This document shows positions 1-5,649 of a stretch of DNA of 5,976 bases, piece by piece. The notes under the pieces are model-generated. The model was not told the origin of the DNA, did not search any database, and saw only the letters and a program-made list of their open reading frames with translations. A program made the position numbers and the translations under genes. The first letter of the stretch is position 1. Each line of letters begins with the position of its first letter. This DNA is from an uncultured Clostridia bacterium (lineage in GTDB: Bacteria > Bacillota > Clostridia > Christensenellales > Borkfalkiaceae), in contig CALVZR010000033.1 of NCBI GenBank assembly GCA_944372565.1, positions 1 through 5,976 on the forward strand, given 5' to 3'.

Positions 1-69
1 GCGCGGGCGGACAGCGTTTACGGCAAGCTCGACGCGATGCGGGAAATCGTGCGCGAATACGCGAAATAA
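1..69 (+). CDS. 3' end of an unidentified protein-coding gene (truncated by window edge)
   Basis: Frame 1 is open from the first base and ends at TAA (67-69). It gives 22 residues, ARADSVYGKLDAMREIVREY followed by AK. The charged, heptad-like pattern suggests a C-terminal amphipathic helix. The frame is followed 47 bases later by a strong intrinsic terminator, as expected for the end of a transcription unit. The fragment is too short to assign a family, and I do not recognise it. Confidence 0.6.
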   Translation, partial: ARADSVYGKLDAMREIVREYAK

Positions 70-116
70 CGCTGTGCAGGCGCGTTTTAAGAAGTTTTGA
101 ACAAGATTAAGAGATC

Positions 117-158
117 GGGCGGCGCTCCGGAGATTCCGGGGCGCCGCCCTGCGTTTTT
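117..158 (+). terminator. Rho-independent terminator of the upstream gene
   Basis: A 14-bp GC-rich stem pairs GGGCGGCGCTCCGG (117-130) with CCGGGGCGCCGCCC (136-149), with one T-G wobble and a 5-nt AGATT loop. TGCG and then TTTTT (154-158) follow. It lies just downstream of the stop codon at 67-69 and upstream of the operon promoter, so it insulates the operon from read-through. Confidence 0.88.
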
Positions 159-210
159 GCGCCGCACCCGGCAAAAGCGGGAGAGGGAAGCGTTTAAAAA
201 GTTAAGTATG

Positions 211-224
211 GGTAAAATTTTGCC
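211..224. repeat. Short AT-centred palindrome in the operon upstream region
   Basis: GGTAAAATTTTGCC is a near-perfect 14-nt palindrome; its only imperfection is the T/G pair at the third position from each end. It lies about 30 bases upstream of the -35 box in AT-rich DNA. It could be a regulator-binding site, but short palindromes of this kind can arise by chance in AT-rich spacers and I cannot assign a regulator. Confidence 0.3.
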
Positions 225-248
225 GATCTCCGCAAAAAAATGAGCGAA

Positions 249-267
249 GGGGATTGAAAAAATCCCC
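249..267. promoter_or_regulatory. Probable operator: inverted repeat overlapping the -35 box
   Basis: GGGGATT (249-255) and AATCCCC (261-267) are exact reverse complements separated by GAAAA. The right-hand T's of the left arm are the first bases of the -35 hexamer TTGAAA (254-259), and the right arm sits in the promoter spacer. A dimeric repressor bound here would block RNA polymerase. No T-tract follows and the site is upstream of the expected transcription start, so it is not a terminator. No regulator gene is present in the window, so the binding protein is unknown. Confidence 0.55.
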
Positions 268-282
268 GAATGATGATACAAT
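254..282 (+). promoter_or_regulatory. Sigma-A type promoter of the four-gene operon
   Basis: The -35 hexamer TTGAAA (254-259) and -10 hexamer TACAAT (277-282) are separated by exactly 17 bases, each with one mismatch to the TTGACA/TATAAT consensus. The predicted start near 289-290 gives a leader of only about 26 nt before the ATG at 316. That is too short for a riboswitch or attenuator, so control probably acts at transcription initiation through the overlapping inverted repeat. Confidence 0.8.
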
Positions 283-302
283 ATTTTCAGCAAATTTTTT
301 AT

Positions 303-308
303 AAGGAG
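303..308 (+). promoter_or_regulatory. Ribosome binding site deciding the start of the first operon gene
   Basis: AAGGAG lies 7 nt upstream of the ATG at 316, which is optimal spacing. It fixes the start at residue 1 rather than at the later in-frame Met27 or Met37. The roughly 35-residue extension before the conserved OYE start is therefore translated. Confidence 0.85.
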
Positions 309-315
309 ATTCGGA

Positions 316-2574
316 ATGGATTACGAAAAGAAACTGCAGGAGCTTGCGGATTCCTACGGCGACTGGTGGCTGAAAGGCTTTCCCGCCCCGGAAATGACGA
401 GCGAACTTTATCCCTACCGTGCGATGTTCGAGCCCATTCAGGTGAACAGGCTCAAACTCAAAAACCGCCTGGTGATGGCGCCGATGGGCAACATCGATAT
501 GTGCGAGGAAACGGGCAGACCCAACGAGAAGATGCTCAAATATTTCGAAGAGCGCGCCCGCGGCGGCGTGGGGCTGATCACCACGGGGCTCATCCCCGTG
601 AGTTTCGGCATCGATAAATCGCTCATCGAGCTCGATAATCTCTCTTATTTTCCCCGCATCGACAGGAGCCGCACGCGCTTTTCCGCGTGGAGGGATCTGG
701 CGGGCATGTGCCACGCGCACGGCAGCGCCATCTTCATCCAGCTCACGGCGGGGCTGGGCAGGGTGGGCAACCCGCAGTGCCTCGTCAATCAGCTCGCGTT
801 CCCGCGGAGCGCCTCGTTCAATCCGAACTGGTATATGAAGGAGGTGCCCTGCCTCAGGCTGAGCGACAGGCGCATCAAAAAAATCGTGAAGAACATCGGG
901 CAGGGCGCGGCGGACGCCAAGGCCTGCAATCTCGACGGCGTGTATCTGCACGGCCACGAGGGCTATTTGATGGAACAGCTTTCCAACCGGGCGTTCAACC
1001 GCCGCAAGATGGGGCGGTACGCCAACTACGAAAATTTCGGGCTGGATACCATTAAGATGATCAGAAAGCGCGTGGGTCCGGATTTCCCCATCATGTACAG
1101 GATCGATCTTTCCCTCCTGCTCAACGCGACGTATAAGGGGAAGATGAAAAAGACCAAGCCCCTCAAAAAGTTCCGTAAAGAGCGCACGGCGCGCCAGACC
1201 CTCGAATATATGAAACACCTTGTGGAGGCGGGCGTGGATATGTTCGACGTGGACCTCGGCTGCTACGACAACTGGTGGCTGCCGCATCCGCCCTCTTCCA
1301 TGCCTTCGGGGTGTTTCCTCGACGTGGCGGAAATCGTCAAAAAATATTTCAAAGACAACAAGATCAAGTCCAACAAAGGGCTGGAAGTGCCCGTCGTGGC
1401 GGTGGGCAAGCTCGGCTATCCCGACCTCGCGGAAAAGGCGCTGCGCGATAACAAGTGCGATATGGTTATGCTCGGCCGCCCGCTGCTCGCCGATCCCGAA
1501 TGGTGCAACAAGGCGTATGCCGGCAAGGTGGCGGACATCCGCCCGTGCATCGGCTGCCAGGAAGGGTGCTTAAACGAATTCGTGGAGGGCGGGCATCCGC
1601 AGTGCGCCGTCAATCCCCGCACGGCGTTCGAAGAGGAATATCCGCGCGAAGTGCCCCTCGCCAAGGTGAAGAAAAAGGTGGCGGTCATCGGCGCGGGCCC
1701 CGCGGGGGTAACGGCGGCGGAAACGCTCGTCGCGCGCGGCCACAGCGTGGATTTATATGAAAAATCGGGCACGATCGGCGGCAGTCTCACGCCGGGCAGC
1801 GTGCCGGTCATCAAATACGAAATCAGAAATTACCGCGCCTATCTCGAACACCGCGTGAAAACGCTCCAAGCGGAGGGCAAAATCAACGTGTATCTGAACG
1901 CCGCGCCCGATTCCGCAGAGCTGAAAGAAAAGGGCTACGACGTGATTTTAACCGCCACGGGCGCGCGGCAGGTCAAGCCGAAAATCGAGGGCATCGACGG
2001 CGAGAACGTGCTCTTCGCGGTGGACGTGCTGCAAAATCCCGCCCTGCTCGACGGCGCGAAGAACGTCGCGGTGGTGGGCGGCGGCGTGGTCGGCGCGGAA
2101 ACGGCGTATTTCCTCGCCTACGAGCACGGCAAAAACGTTTCCGTGATCGAGATGGATAAGTTCATCATGAACCACGCCTGCACGGCGAACCGCGGGCACA
2201 TCATCCACTATCTCGAAGAAAAGGGCGTGAAGCTCTATAACTGCACCCGCCTCACAAAAGTGGAAAAGGACGGCGTGCGCGTGGAGCGCAACACGCACAA
2301 AAACGTGCCCGATCCGTACAACACCTGGGCGCCGATTTTGCCCGAAAACGTGCTCAATCCCATGGAGAAGAAGATCAGGCCGCAGTACGTGAAGGAGAAG
2401 ATCAAATGCGATAAAGTCGTTCTCGCGCTCGGTTCCGCGCCCGAAAACGAACTGTATTACAGCCTGGTGAACGACCGCGCGGCGGCGGAGATTTACAACA
2501 TCGGCGACAGTTTCAAGGGCGGCAAGGTGTTTGAAGCGGTGCGCTCGGCGTACAGAAAAGCGGTGAGCATTTAA
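316..2574 (+). CDS. Enoate reductase/2,4-dienoyl-CoA reductase-type NADH:flavin oxidoreductase (OYE family, FMN + 4Fe-4S + FAD)
   Basis: Predicted cytoplasmic ene-reductase that passes electrons from NAD(P)H through FAD and a 4Fe-4S cluster to FMN and reduces an activated C=C bond. Residues ~37-400 form the OYE TIM barrel: NRLVMAPMG (50-58), QLTAGLGR (142-149), HEGYL (214-218) and DLGCYDNWW (313-321), the last typical of the enoate reductase/BaiCD/BaiH branch. CIGCQEGC plus a later Cys (C411, C414, C418, C430; spacing 2-3-11) matches the cluster motif of FadH. GAGPAG (459-464) with E482 marks the FAD Rossmann fold. GGGVVG (588-593) with acidic E612 after the second strand marks the NAD(P)H fold and hints at NADH. 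At 752 aa it exceeds the usual ~640-680. It has a ~35-residue N-terminal extension and a very basic segment at about 274-293. First gene of the operon, directly ahead of aconitase X. The family is certain and the substrate unknown; bile-acid, cinnamate or enoyl-CoA specificity cannot be read from sequence. Confidence 0.93.
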   Translation: MDYEKKLQELADSYGDWWLKGFPAPEMTSELYPYRAMFEPIQVNRLKLKNRLVMAPMGNIDMCEETGRPNEKMLKYFEERARGGVGLITTGLIPVSFGIDKSLIELDNLSYFPRIDRSRTRFSAWRDLAGMCHAHGSAIFIQLTAGLGRVGNPQCLVNQLAFPRSASFNPNWYMKEVPCLRLSDRRIKKIVKNIGQGAADAKACNLDGVYLHGHEGYLMEQLSNRAFNRRKMGRYANYENFGLDTIKMIRKRVGPDFPIMYRIDLSLLLNATYKGKMKKTKPLKKFRKERTARQTLEYMKHLVEAGVDMFDVDLGCYDNWWLPHPPSSMPSGCFLDVAEIVKKYFKDNKIKSNKGLEVPVVAVGKLGYPDLAEKALRDNKCDMVMLGRPLLADPEWCNKAYAGKVADIRPCIGCQEGCLNEFVEGGHPQCAVNPRTAFEEEYPREVPLAKVKKKVAVIGAGPAGVTAAETLVARGHSVDLYEKSGTIGGSLTPGSVPVIKYEIRNYRAYLEHRVKTLQAEGKINVYLNAAPDSAELKEKGYDVILTATGARQVKPKIEGIDGENVLFAVDVLQNPALLDGAKNVAVVGGGVVGAETAYFLAYEHGKNVSVIEMDKFIMNHACTANRGHIIHYLEEKGVKLYNCTRLTKVEKDGVRVERNTHKNVPDPYNTWAPILPENVLNPMEKKIRPQYVKEKIKCDKVVLALGSAPENELYYSLVNDRAAAEIYNIGDSFKGGKVFEAVRSAYRKAVSI

Positions 2575-2586
2575 AAATAACGAGAA

Positions 2587-2592
2587 AAGGAG
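2587..2592 (+). promoter_or_regulatory. Ribosome binding site of the aconitase X large subunit
   Basis: AAGGAG lies 10 nt before the ATG at 2603, in the 28-nt gap after the reductase stop codon. The gap holds no promoter or terminator, which supports co-transcription. A second in-frame Met (residue 6) lacks its own site at good spacing, so 2603 is preferred. Confidence 0.75.
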
Positions 2593-2602
2593 CGAAAAGA
2601 AT

Positions 2603-3898
2603 ATGGCGGAATATAAAATGCGGCTCACGCCCGAACAGCAGTCCGTTCTGGACGGCAAAGAGGGCGAGGTGAAGGCGAAGATCATGAAAACGCTCGTGAT
2701 GTTCGGCGAGATGTTCGGGGCGGAAAAACTCGTGCCCGTCACCCATAAGCAGGGCCATCTCGTAACGAGTTTCGGCATCGGGCTTTTAAAACCCCTCTTT
2801 TCCACGATGGATAAACTGATCGAGGGCGGAATGAAGGCGGAGGGCGGCTTTTCGGTGGACCCGCGCCCCCTCGATTACGACAACGTGAAGTGCAACGCGC
2901 TGGAAAAACTGGTGTTCAACAAAATTCTCTATTCCAAACAGGAGATGTACGAAGAGCAGCTCAAAAAGGTGGGGCTCACGGGCAAAAACAAGTTCACCTG
3001 CGCCTGCTATCTCGACGAGGTGGGCAACCAGCCGAAAAAGGGCGACGTGCTCTCCTGGGCGGAGTCGAGCGCGGTGGTGTACGCAAACTCCGTGCTGGGC
3101 GCGCGGTGCAACCGGAACAGCGGTATGCTCGATCTGTTCGGTTCCATCGTCGGCTGGGTGCCGTATTTCGGCCTGGTGACCGACGAGGGGCGCAAGGCGA
3201 CGTGGAAAGTTTACGTGAAGACCACGAAAAAGCCGGAGGCGCAGATCCTCGGCAGCGCCATCGGGATGAAGGTGATGGAGGACGTGCCCTACGTTTACGG
3301 GCTGGATAAATTCCTCGGCAGCGAACTCACGGACGACGTGAAGGCGTATCTGAAAGATTTCGGCGCAGCCACCGCCTCCAACGGCGCGGTGGGGCTGTAT
3401 CATATCGACAATCTCACCCCCGAGGCGAAGGAACAGGGCGAAAGCCTGCTCGCGGAAAATTGCAGGGAATACGTGATAGACGACGCCGAACTCGAACGGG
3501 TTTACAAGAGCTATCCCGTGATGTGGAAAAAGAAGGATAAAAAGGCGAATCTGTGCTTTATCGGCTGCCCGCACCTCACGTATTCGCAGCTGTGCGACTG
3601 GACGGACAAGATCGCTGCGGGGCTGAAGGAAAGCGGCAGAAAGAAAGTTGCGGTGCGCACGGTGCTCACGACCGCGCCCGACGTGGCGGAGAAGTTCAAA
3701 AAGACCGACCGCTATAAGAAATTGCAGGAAACGGGAGCAACGCTTTCCTCCATCTGCCCGCTGATGTACACCAATAACCCGCTCACCAAGATGCACCGCA
3801 TCATGACGAGCAGCAACAAACTGCGCACCTACTCGGCGGCGAGATATTATAAGGACGAGGAGATCCTCGCCGTCATCACGGGAAAGGAGGGCAAATAA
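2603..3898 (+). CDS. Aconitase X catalytic (large) subunit, DUF521-type hydro-lyase
   Basis: Large subunit of a split aconitase X, a cytoplasmic Fe-S hydro-lyase that removes water from a hydroxy-acid. Known family substrates are cis-3-hydroxy-L-proline (bacteria) and mevalonate 5-phosphate (archaea). The family pattern is clear from end to end. It starts RLTPEQQSVLDGKEG (7-21) and has GHL (51-53). The signature WAESSAVVYANSVLGARCNR (152-171) is followed by GWVPYFGLV (184-192), GCPHLTYSQL (321-330), CPL (385-387) and the C-terminal TSSNKLRTY (402-410). By alignment from memory the Fe-S ligands should be C133, C322 and C385. Where relatives usually show C-T-P-Y this protein has C-A-C-Y (133-136), giving an extra cysteine, and ARCNR (167-171) where ARTNR is usual. 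At 431 aa it is normal for the family. The small subunit gene follows after 1 nt. The reaction class is well supported; the substrate is unknown, and no proline racemase, UbiD or mevalonate gene is nearby. Confidence 0.92.
   Translation: MAEYKMRLTPEQQSVLDGKEGEVKAKIMKTLVMFGEMFGAEKLVPVTHKQGHLVTSFGIGLLKPLFSTMDKLIEGGMKAEGGFSVDPRPLDYDNVKCNALEKLVFNKILYSKQEMYEEQLKKVGLTGKNKFTCACYLDEVGNQPKKGDVLSWAESSAVVYANSVLGARCNRNSGMLDLFGSIVGWVPYFGLVTDEGRKATWKVYVKTTKKPEAQILGSAIGMKVMEDVPYVYGLDKFLGSELTDDVKAYLKDFGAATASNGAVGLYHIDNLTPEAKEQGESLLAENCREYVIDDAELERVYKSYPVMWKKKDKKANLCFIGCPHLTYSQLCDWTDKIAAGLKESGRKKVAVRTVLTTAPDVAEKFKKTDRYKKLQETGATLSSICPLMYTNNPLTKMHRIMTSSNKLRTYSAARYYKDEEILAVITGKEGK
3883..3890 (+). promoter_or_regulatory. 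Ribosome binding site of the small subunit, inside the large-subunit gene
   Basis: AAAGGAGG, a near-perfect anti-16S match, sits in the last codons of the large subunit, 9 nt before the ATG at 3900. With only one base between stop (3896-3898) and start, translation of the two subunits is probably coupled, as suits a 1:1 complex. Confidence 0.8.
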
Positions 3899-3899
3899 A

Positions 3900-4340
3900 A
3901 TGAAACAGTTCAAAGGCAGAGTGCTTGCGGGCGGCAAGTGGAAGGGCGAGGCGGTCGTTTCGCATCAGGGCGTGAACACGCTGGCGACCTTTCAAAAGAG
4001 CGCGCTCAAAAACGCGAAAGAGGTGTATGCCTCCGATCAGAACAATCCCGATATTTACGAAAAGAACATCACGGGCAAGGCGCTGTGTCTGCCCATCACC
4101 ATCGGCTCCACGACGGGCGGACTGGTCATCCAGACGGTATGCGCCATGAAGATCAACCCCGCGGCATTCCTCTTTTCCGAACACATAGACCCCCTGGCGG
4201 CGAGCGGCATCGTGCTGGCGCGCGTGTGGGAAGATTCCCCCGTGATCGCCGTCGATATGCTGGGGGAGGAGTTTTTGAAAACCGTAAAGACGGGCGACAC
4301 GGTGGAAATTTCCGAAGACGGCACCGTTACCATCCTGTAA
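3900..4340 (+). CDS. Aconitase X swivel (small) subunit, DUF126-type
   Basis: This 146-aa protein is the swivel domain that, in the aconitase superfamily, closes over the catalytic subunit and completes the active site. It shows the family core: GRVLAGGKWKGEAVVS (6-21), the loop GKALCLPITIGSTTGG (59-74), INPAAFLF (85-92), DPLAASGIVLA (97-107), PVIAVD (114-119) and a C-terminal TGDTVEI (131-137) strand. The region before the core loop, about 22-58, is unusual. Relatives usually have a glycine-rich GG-D-P-x-T-G substrate-side motif there, but this protein has NTLATFQKSALKNAKEVY and then a DQNNPDIY stretch. The core loop also reads GSTTGG rather than the more common GSSSGS type. It is made as a separate polypeptide one base after the large subunit, whereas some bacterial AcnX proteins are single-chain fusions. 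The subunit assignment is secure; the consequences of the divergence for substrate are inference. Confidence 0.9.
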   Translation: MKQFKGRVLAGGKWKGEAVVSHQGVNTLATFQKSALKNAKEVYASDQNNPDIYEKNITGKALCLPITIGSTTGGLVIQTVCAMKINPAAFLFSEHIDPLAASGIVLARVWEDSPVIAVDMLGEEFLKTVKTGDTVEISEDGTVTIL

Positions 4341-4341
4341 G

Positions 4342-4349
4342 AGGGGGAG
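4342..4349 (+). promoter_or_regulatory. Ribosome binding site of the glycoside hydrolase, unusually close to the start
   Basis: AGGGGGAG ends only 3 nt before the ATG at 4353, in a 12-nt gap after the small-subunit stop. The spacing is shorter than for the other operon genes, although its 5' part (AGGGGG) is at a more usual distance. No other in-frame start with a better site precedes the conserved RFGANYVPS segment. Confidence 0.65.
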
Positions 4350-4352
4350 AAA

Positions 4353-5540
4353 ATGAACGGACAAACGCTGCGTTTCGGCGCGAATTACGTTCCTTCGAAA
4401 AACTGGTTTTATTCCTGGGTGGATCCCGATTTCGAGGCGATCGAGGCGGATTTTCAGGCGATCTCTTCGATCGGCGTCGATCATATCCGCATGCATTTAA
4501 GGTGGGATCTGTTCCAGCCCAACGAAACGTATATCAGCGACGAAATGATTTGCCGGCTGAAAAAAATTCTCGACCTCGCGGAAAAGTACCGCCTGACGGC
4601 GGAAGTTACCGTGTTTGTCGGCTGGATGAGCGGATTCTGGTTTCTGCCTTCCTTCGTGTGGGATAAAAACATCGTTACCGATAAGGACCAGCTTTCCTCG
4701 CAGATCGCCCTGCTGAAAAAACTTTCCGAAAGCGTCGGCGGGCACAAGGCGCTGCTCGGCATCGACATCGGCAACGAAATCAATGTTTACGAGATGATGC
4801 AAAAGCCCTTTACCGTGGAGGAGGGGGATCGGTGGATCTCCGCGCTGCTGCGCGCGGCGGACGAACTTTTCCCCGGCAAGGTAAACGTGGTGGGCGTGGA
4901 TCATCAGCCGTGGTTTTCCGATAGGCAGATGTCGAGGAAAACGCTCTCGAAAGCGGGGAGCGTTACGTCCGTGCATACCTGGGTGAAGTTCACGGGCGCA
5001 CTGCGATTCGGCGCGGAAAGCGAAGAGGCGCTGTGTCTGCAGGAATACAACGTGGAGCTCGCCAACGCCTATGCGGAAGATTCGGAAAGAAAGGTATGGA
5101 TTCAGGAATTCGGCATTTCGCCCGAATGGACGGAGCCGGAGAATTTCAGGAATTTTATCAGACAGTCGATGCTCAACGCCACGCGCAGCAAAAACCTTTG
5201 GGGCTATACCTTCTGGTGTTCGCACGACGTGCCGCGCCGGTATAAGTTCAATTCTCTGGAATACGATCTCGGTCTGTTCGACACCGAAAACCGCTTAAAA
5301 CCCGTGGGCGAGGCGTATAAGGAGTGCATCGCGGAAATCAGGGCGGGCGCGCGCCCCGCGCCCCTGGAAACGGGCACGGCGGCTGTCATCGACGAAACAG
5401 AGCCCTTCGACGGCTGGAAATACGGAAAACTCTTCGCCGAGAACGTGCGCAGGGGCAGACATCTGCAATTCGTGCTGTCTTCCAGGGCGGGGGATACCGC
5501 GTACCTGCAAGCGCGCGGCATCAAAAATCTCATCGAATAG
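4353..5540 (+). CDS. GH5-like (clan GH-A) glycoside hydrolase, cytoplasmic
   Basis: Predicted retaining glycoside hydrolase with a (beta/alpha)8 barrel, 395 aa. RFGANYVPS (7-15) fits the first barrel strand, and HIRMHLRWDLFQPNE (44-58) matches the second. GIDIGNE (136-142) gives the likely acid/base E142, preceded by Asn as in clan GH-A. VHTW (207-210) occupies the usual substrate His/aromatic site. WIQEFG (249-254) gives the nucleophile E252, and GYTFWCSHD (284-292) supplies the Trp lining the glycone pocket. The N-terminus is not a signal peptide and there is no membrane segment, so it should act inside the cell on an imported glycoside rather than on polymers. The last ~65 residues (about 331-395) follow the barrel as a short extension of unknown role. 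It is the last gene of the operon, 12 nt after the AcnX small subunit, so its substrate may be tied to the hydroxy-acid pathway. Subfamily and sugar specificity cannot be read by eye; GH5, another GH-A family or an unclassified cellulase-superfamily member are all possible. Confidence 0.82.
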   Translation: MNGQTLRFGANYVPSKNWFYSWVDPDFEAIEADFQAISSIGVDHIRMHLRWDLFQPNETYISDEMICRLKKILDLAEKYRLTAEVTVFVGWMSGFWFLPSFVWDKNIVTDKDQLSSQIALLKKLSESVGGHKALLGIDIGNEINVYEMMQKPFTVEEGDRWISALLRAADELFPGKVNVVGVDHQPWFSDRQMSRKTLSKAGSVTSVHTWVKFTGALRFGAESEEALCLQEYNVELANAYAEDSERKVWIQEFGISPEWTEPENFRNFIRQSMLNATRSKNLWGYTFWCSHDVPRRYKFNSLEYDLGLFDTENRLKPVGEAYKECIAEIRAGARPAPLETGTAAVIDETEPFDGWKYGKLFAENVRRGRHLQFVLSSRAGDTAYLQARGIKNLIE

Positions 5541-5546
5541 AACAAA

Positions 5547-5582
5547 GCGCCCCTTTGCCGCGGCAAAGGGGCGCAGTTTTTT
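5547..5582 (+). terminator. Rho-independent terminator of the operon
   Basis: Positions 5547-5574 form a perfect 28-nt palindrome: arm GCGCCCCTTTGCCG and its exact reverse complement, so a ~12-bp stem with a tight CGCG loop. AG and then TTTTTT (5577-5582) follow. It begins 6 nt after the glycoside hydrolase stop codon. The opposite strand lacks a clean T-tract, so it mainly serves the + strand. Confidence 0.92.
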
Positions 5583-5591
5583 AAAAACGGT

Positions 5592-5638
5592 AAAAAAACG
5601 CCCCTCCGTTCCGAAATGAACGGAGGGGCGCGGTTTTT
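5592..5638. terminator. Bidirectional terminator between convergent genes
   Basis: A perfect 12-bp stem pairs CGCCCCTCCGTT (5599-5610) with AACGGAGGGGCG (5619-5630) around an 8-nt loop. On the + strand it is followed by CGG and TTTTT (5634-5638). On the minus strand it is followed directly by seven T's (complement of A 5592-5598). It lies 11 nt past the stop of the minus-strand gene, so it is primarily that gene's terminator and a backup for the operon. Confidence 0.9.
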
Positions 5639-5649
5639 CTGTGCGGTTT

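Noticed and set aside
283..315. Riboswitch or attenuator in the operon leader
   Set aside because: The leader predicted from the promoter is only about 26 nt, too short for such a structure.
202..1287. Long antisense open frame (361 codons) opposite the ene-reductase gene
   Set aside because: It is opposite an unmistakable enzyme gene, is rich in His, Arg, Ala, Val and Glu as expected from the complement of GC-rich codons, and has no family motif. It is a shadow frame.
316..2574. Naming the first gene baiCD, baiH or fadH
   Set aside because: The domain plan is shared by all of these and by cinnamate/enoate reductases, but the neighbours are not bai or fatty-acid genes, so only the family-level call is supportable.
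2786..3937. Long antisense open frame (383 codons) opposite the AcnX large subunit
   Set aside because: Same His/Arg/Val-rich shadow composition; it spans the whole conserved AcnX gene and has no motif or convincing promoter.
2603..4340. Archaeal-type phosphomevalonate dehydratase or a hydroxyproline catabolic operon
   Set aside because: No mevalonate, UbiD-like, proline racemase or proline reductase gene is in the window, and the small subunit diverges in the substrate-side region, so neither specific name is justified.
3876..5225. Antisense frames opposite the AcnX small subunit and the glycoside hydrolase
   Set aside because: They overlap conserved genes completely and have shadow-type composition; no independent support.
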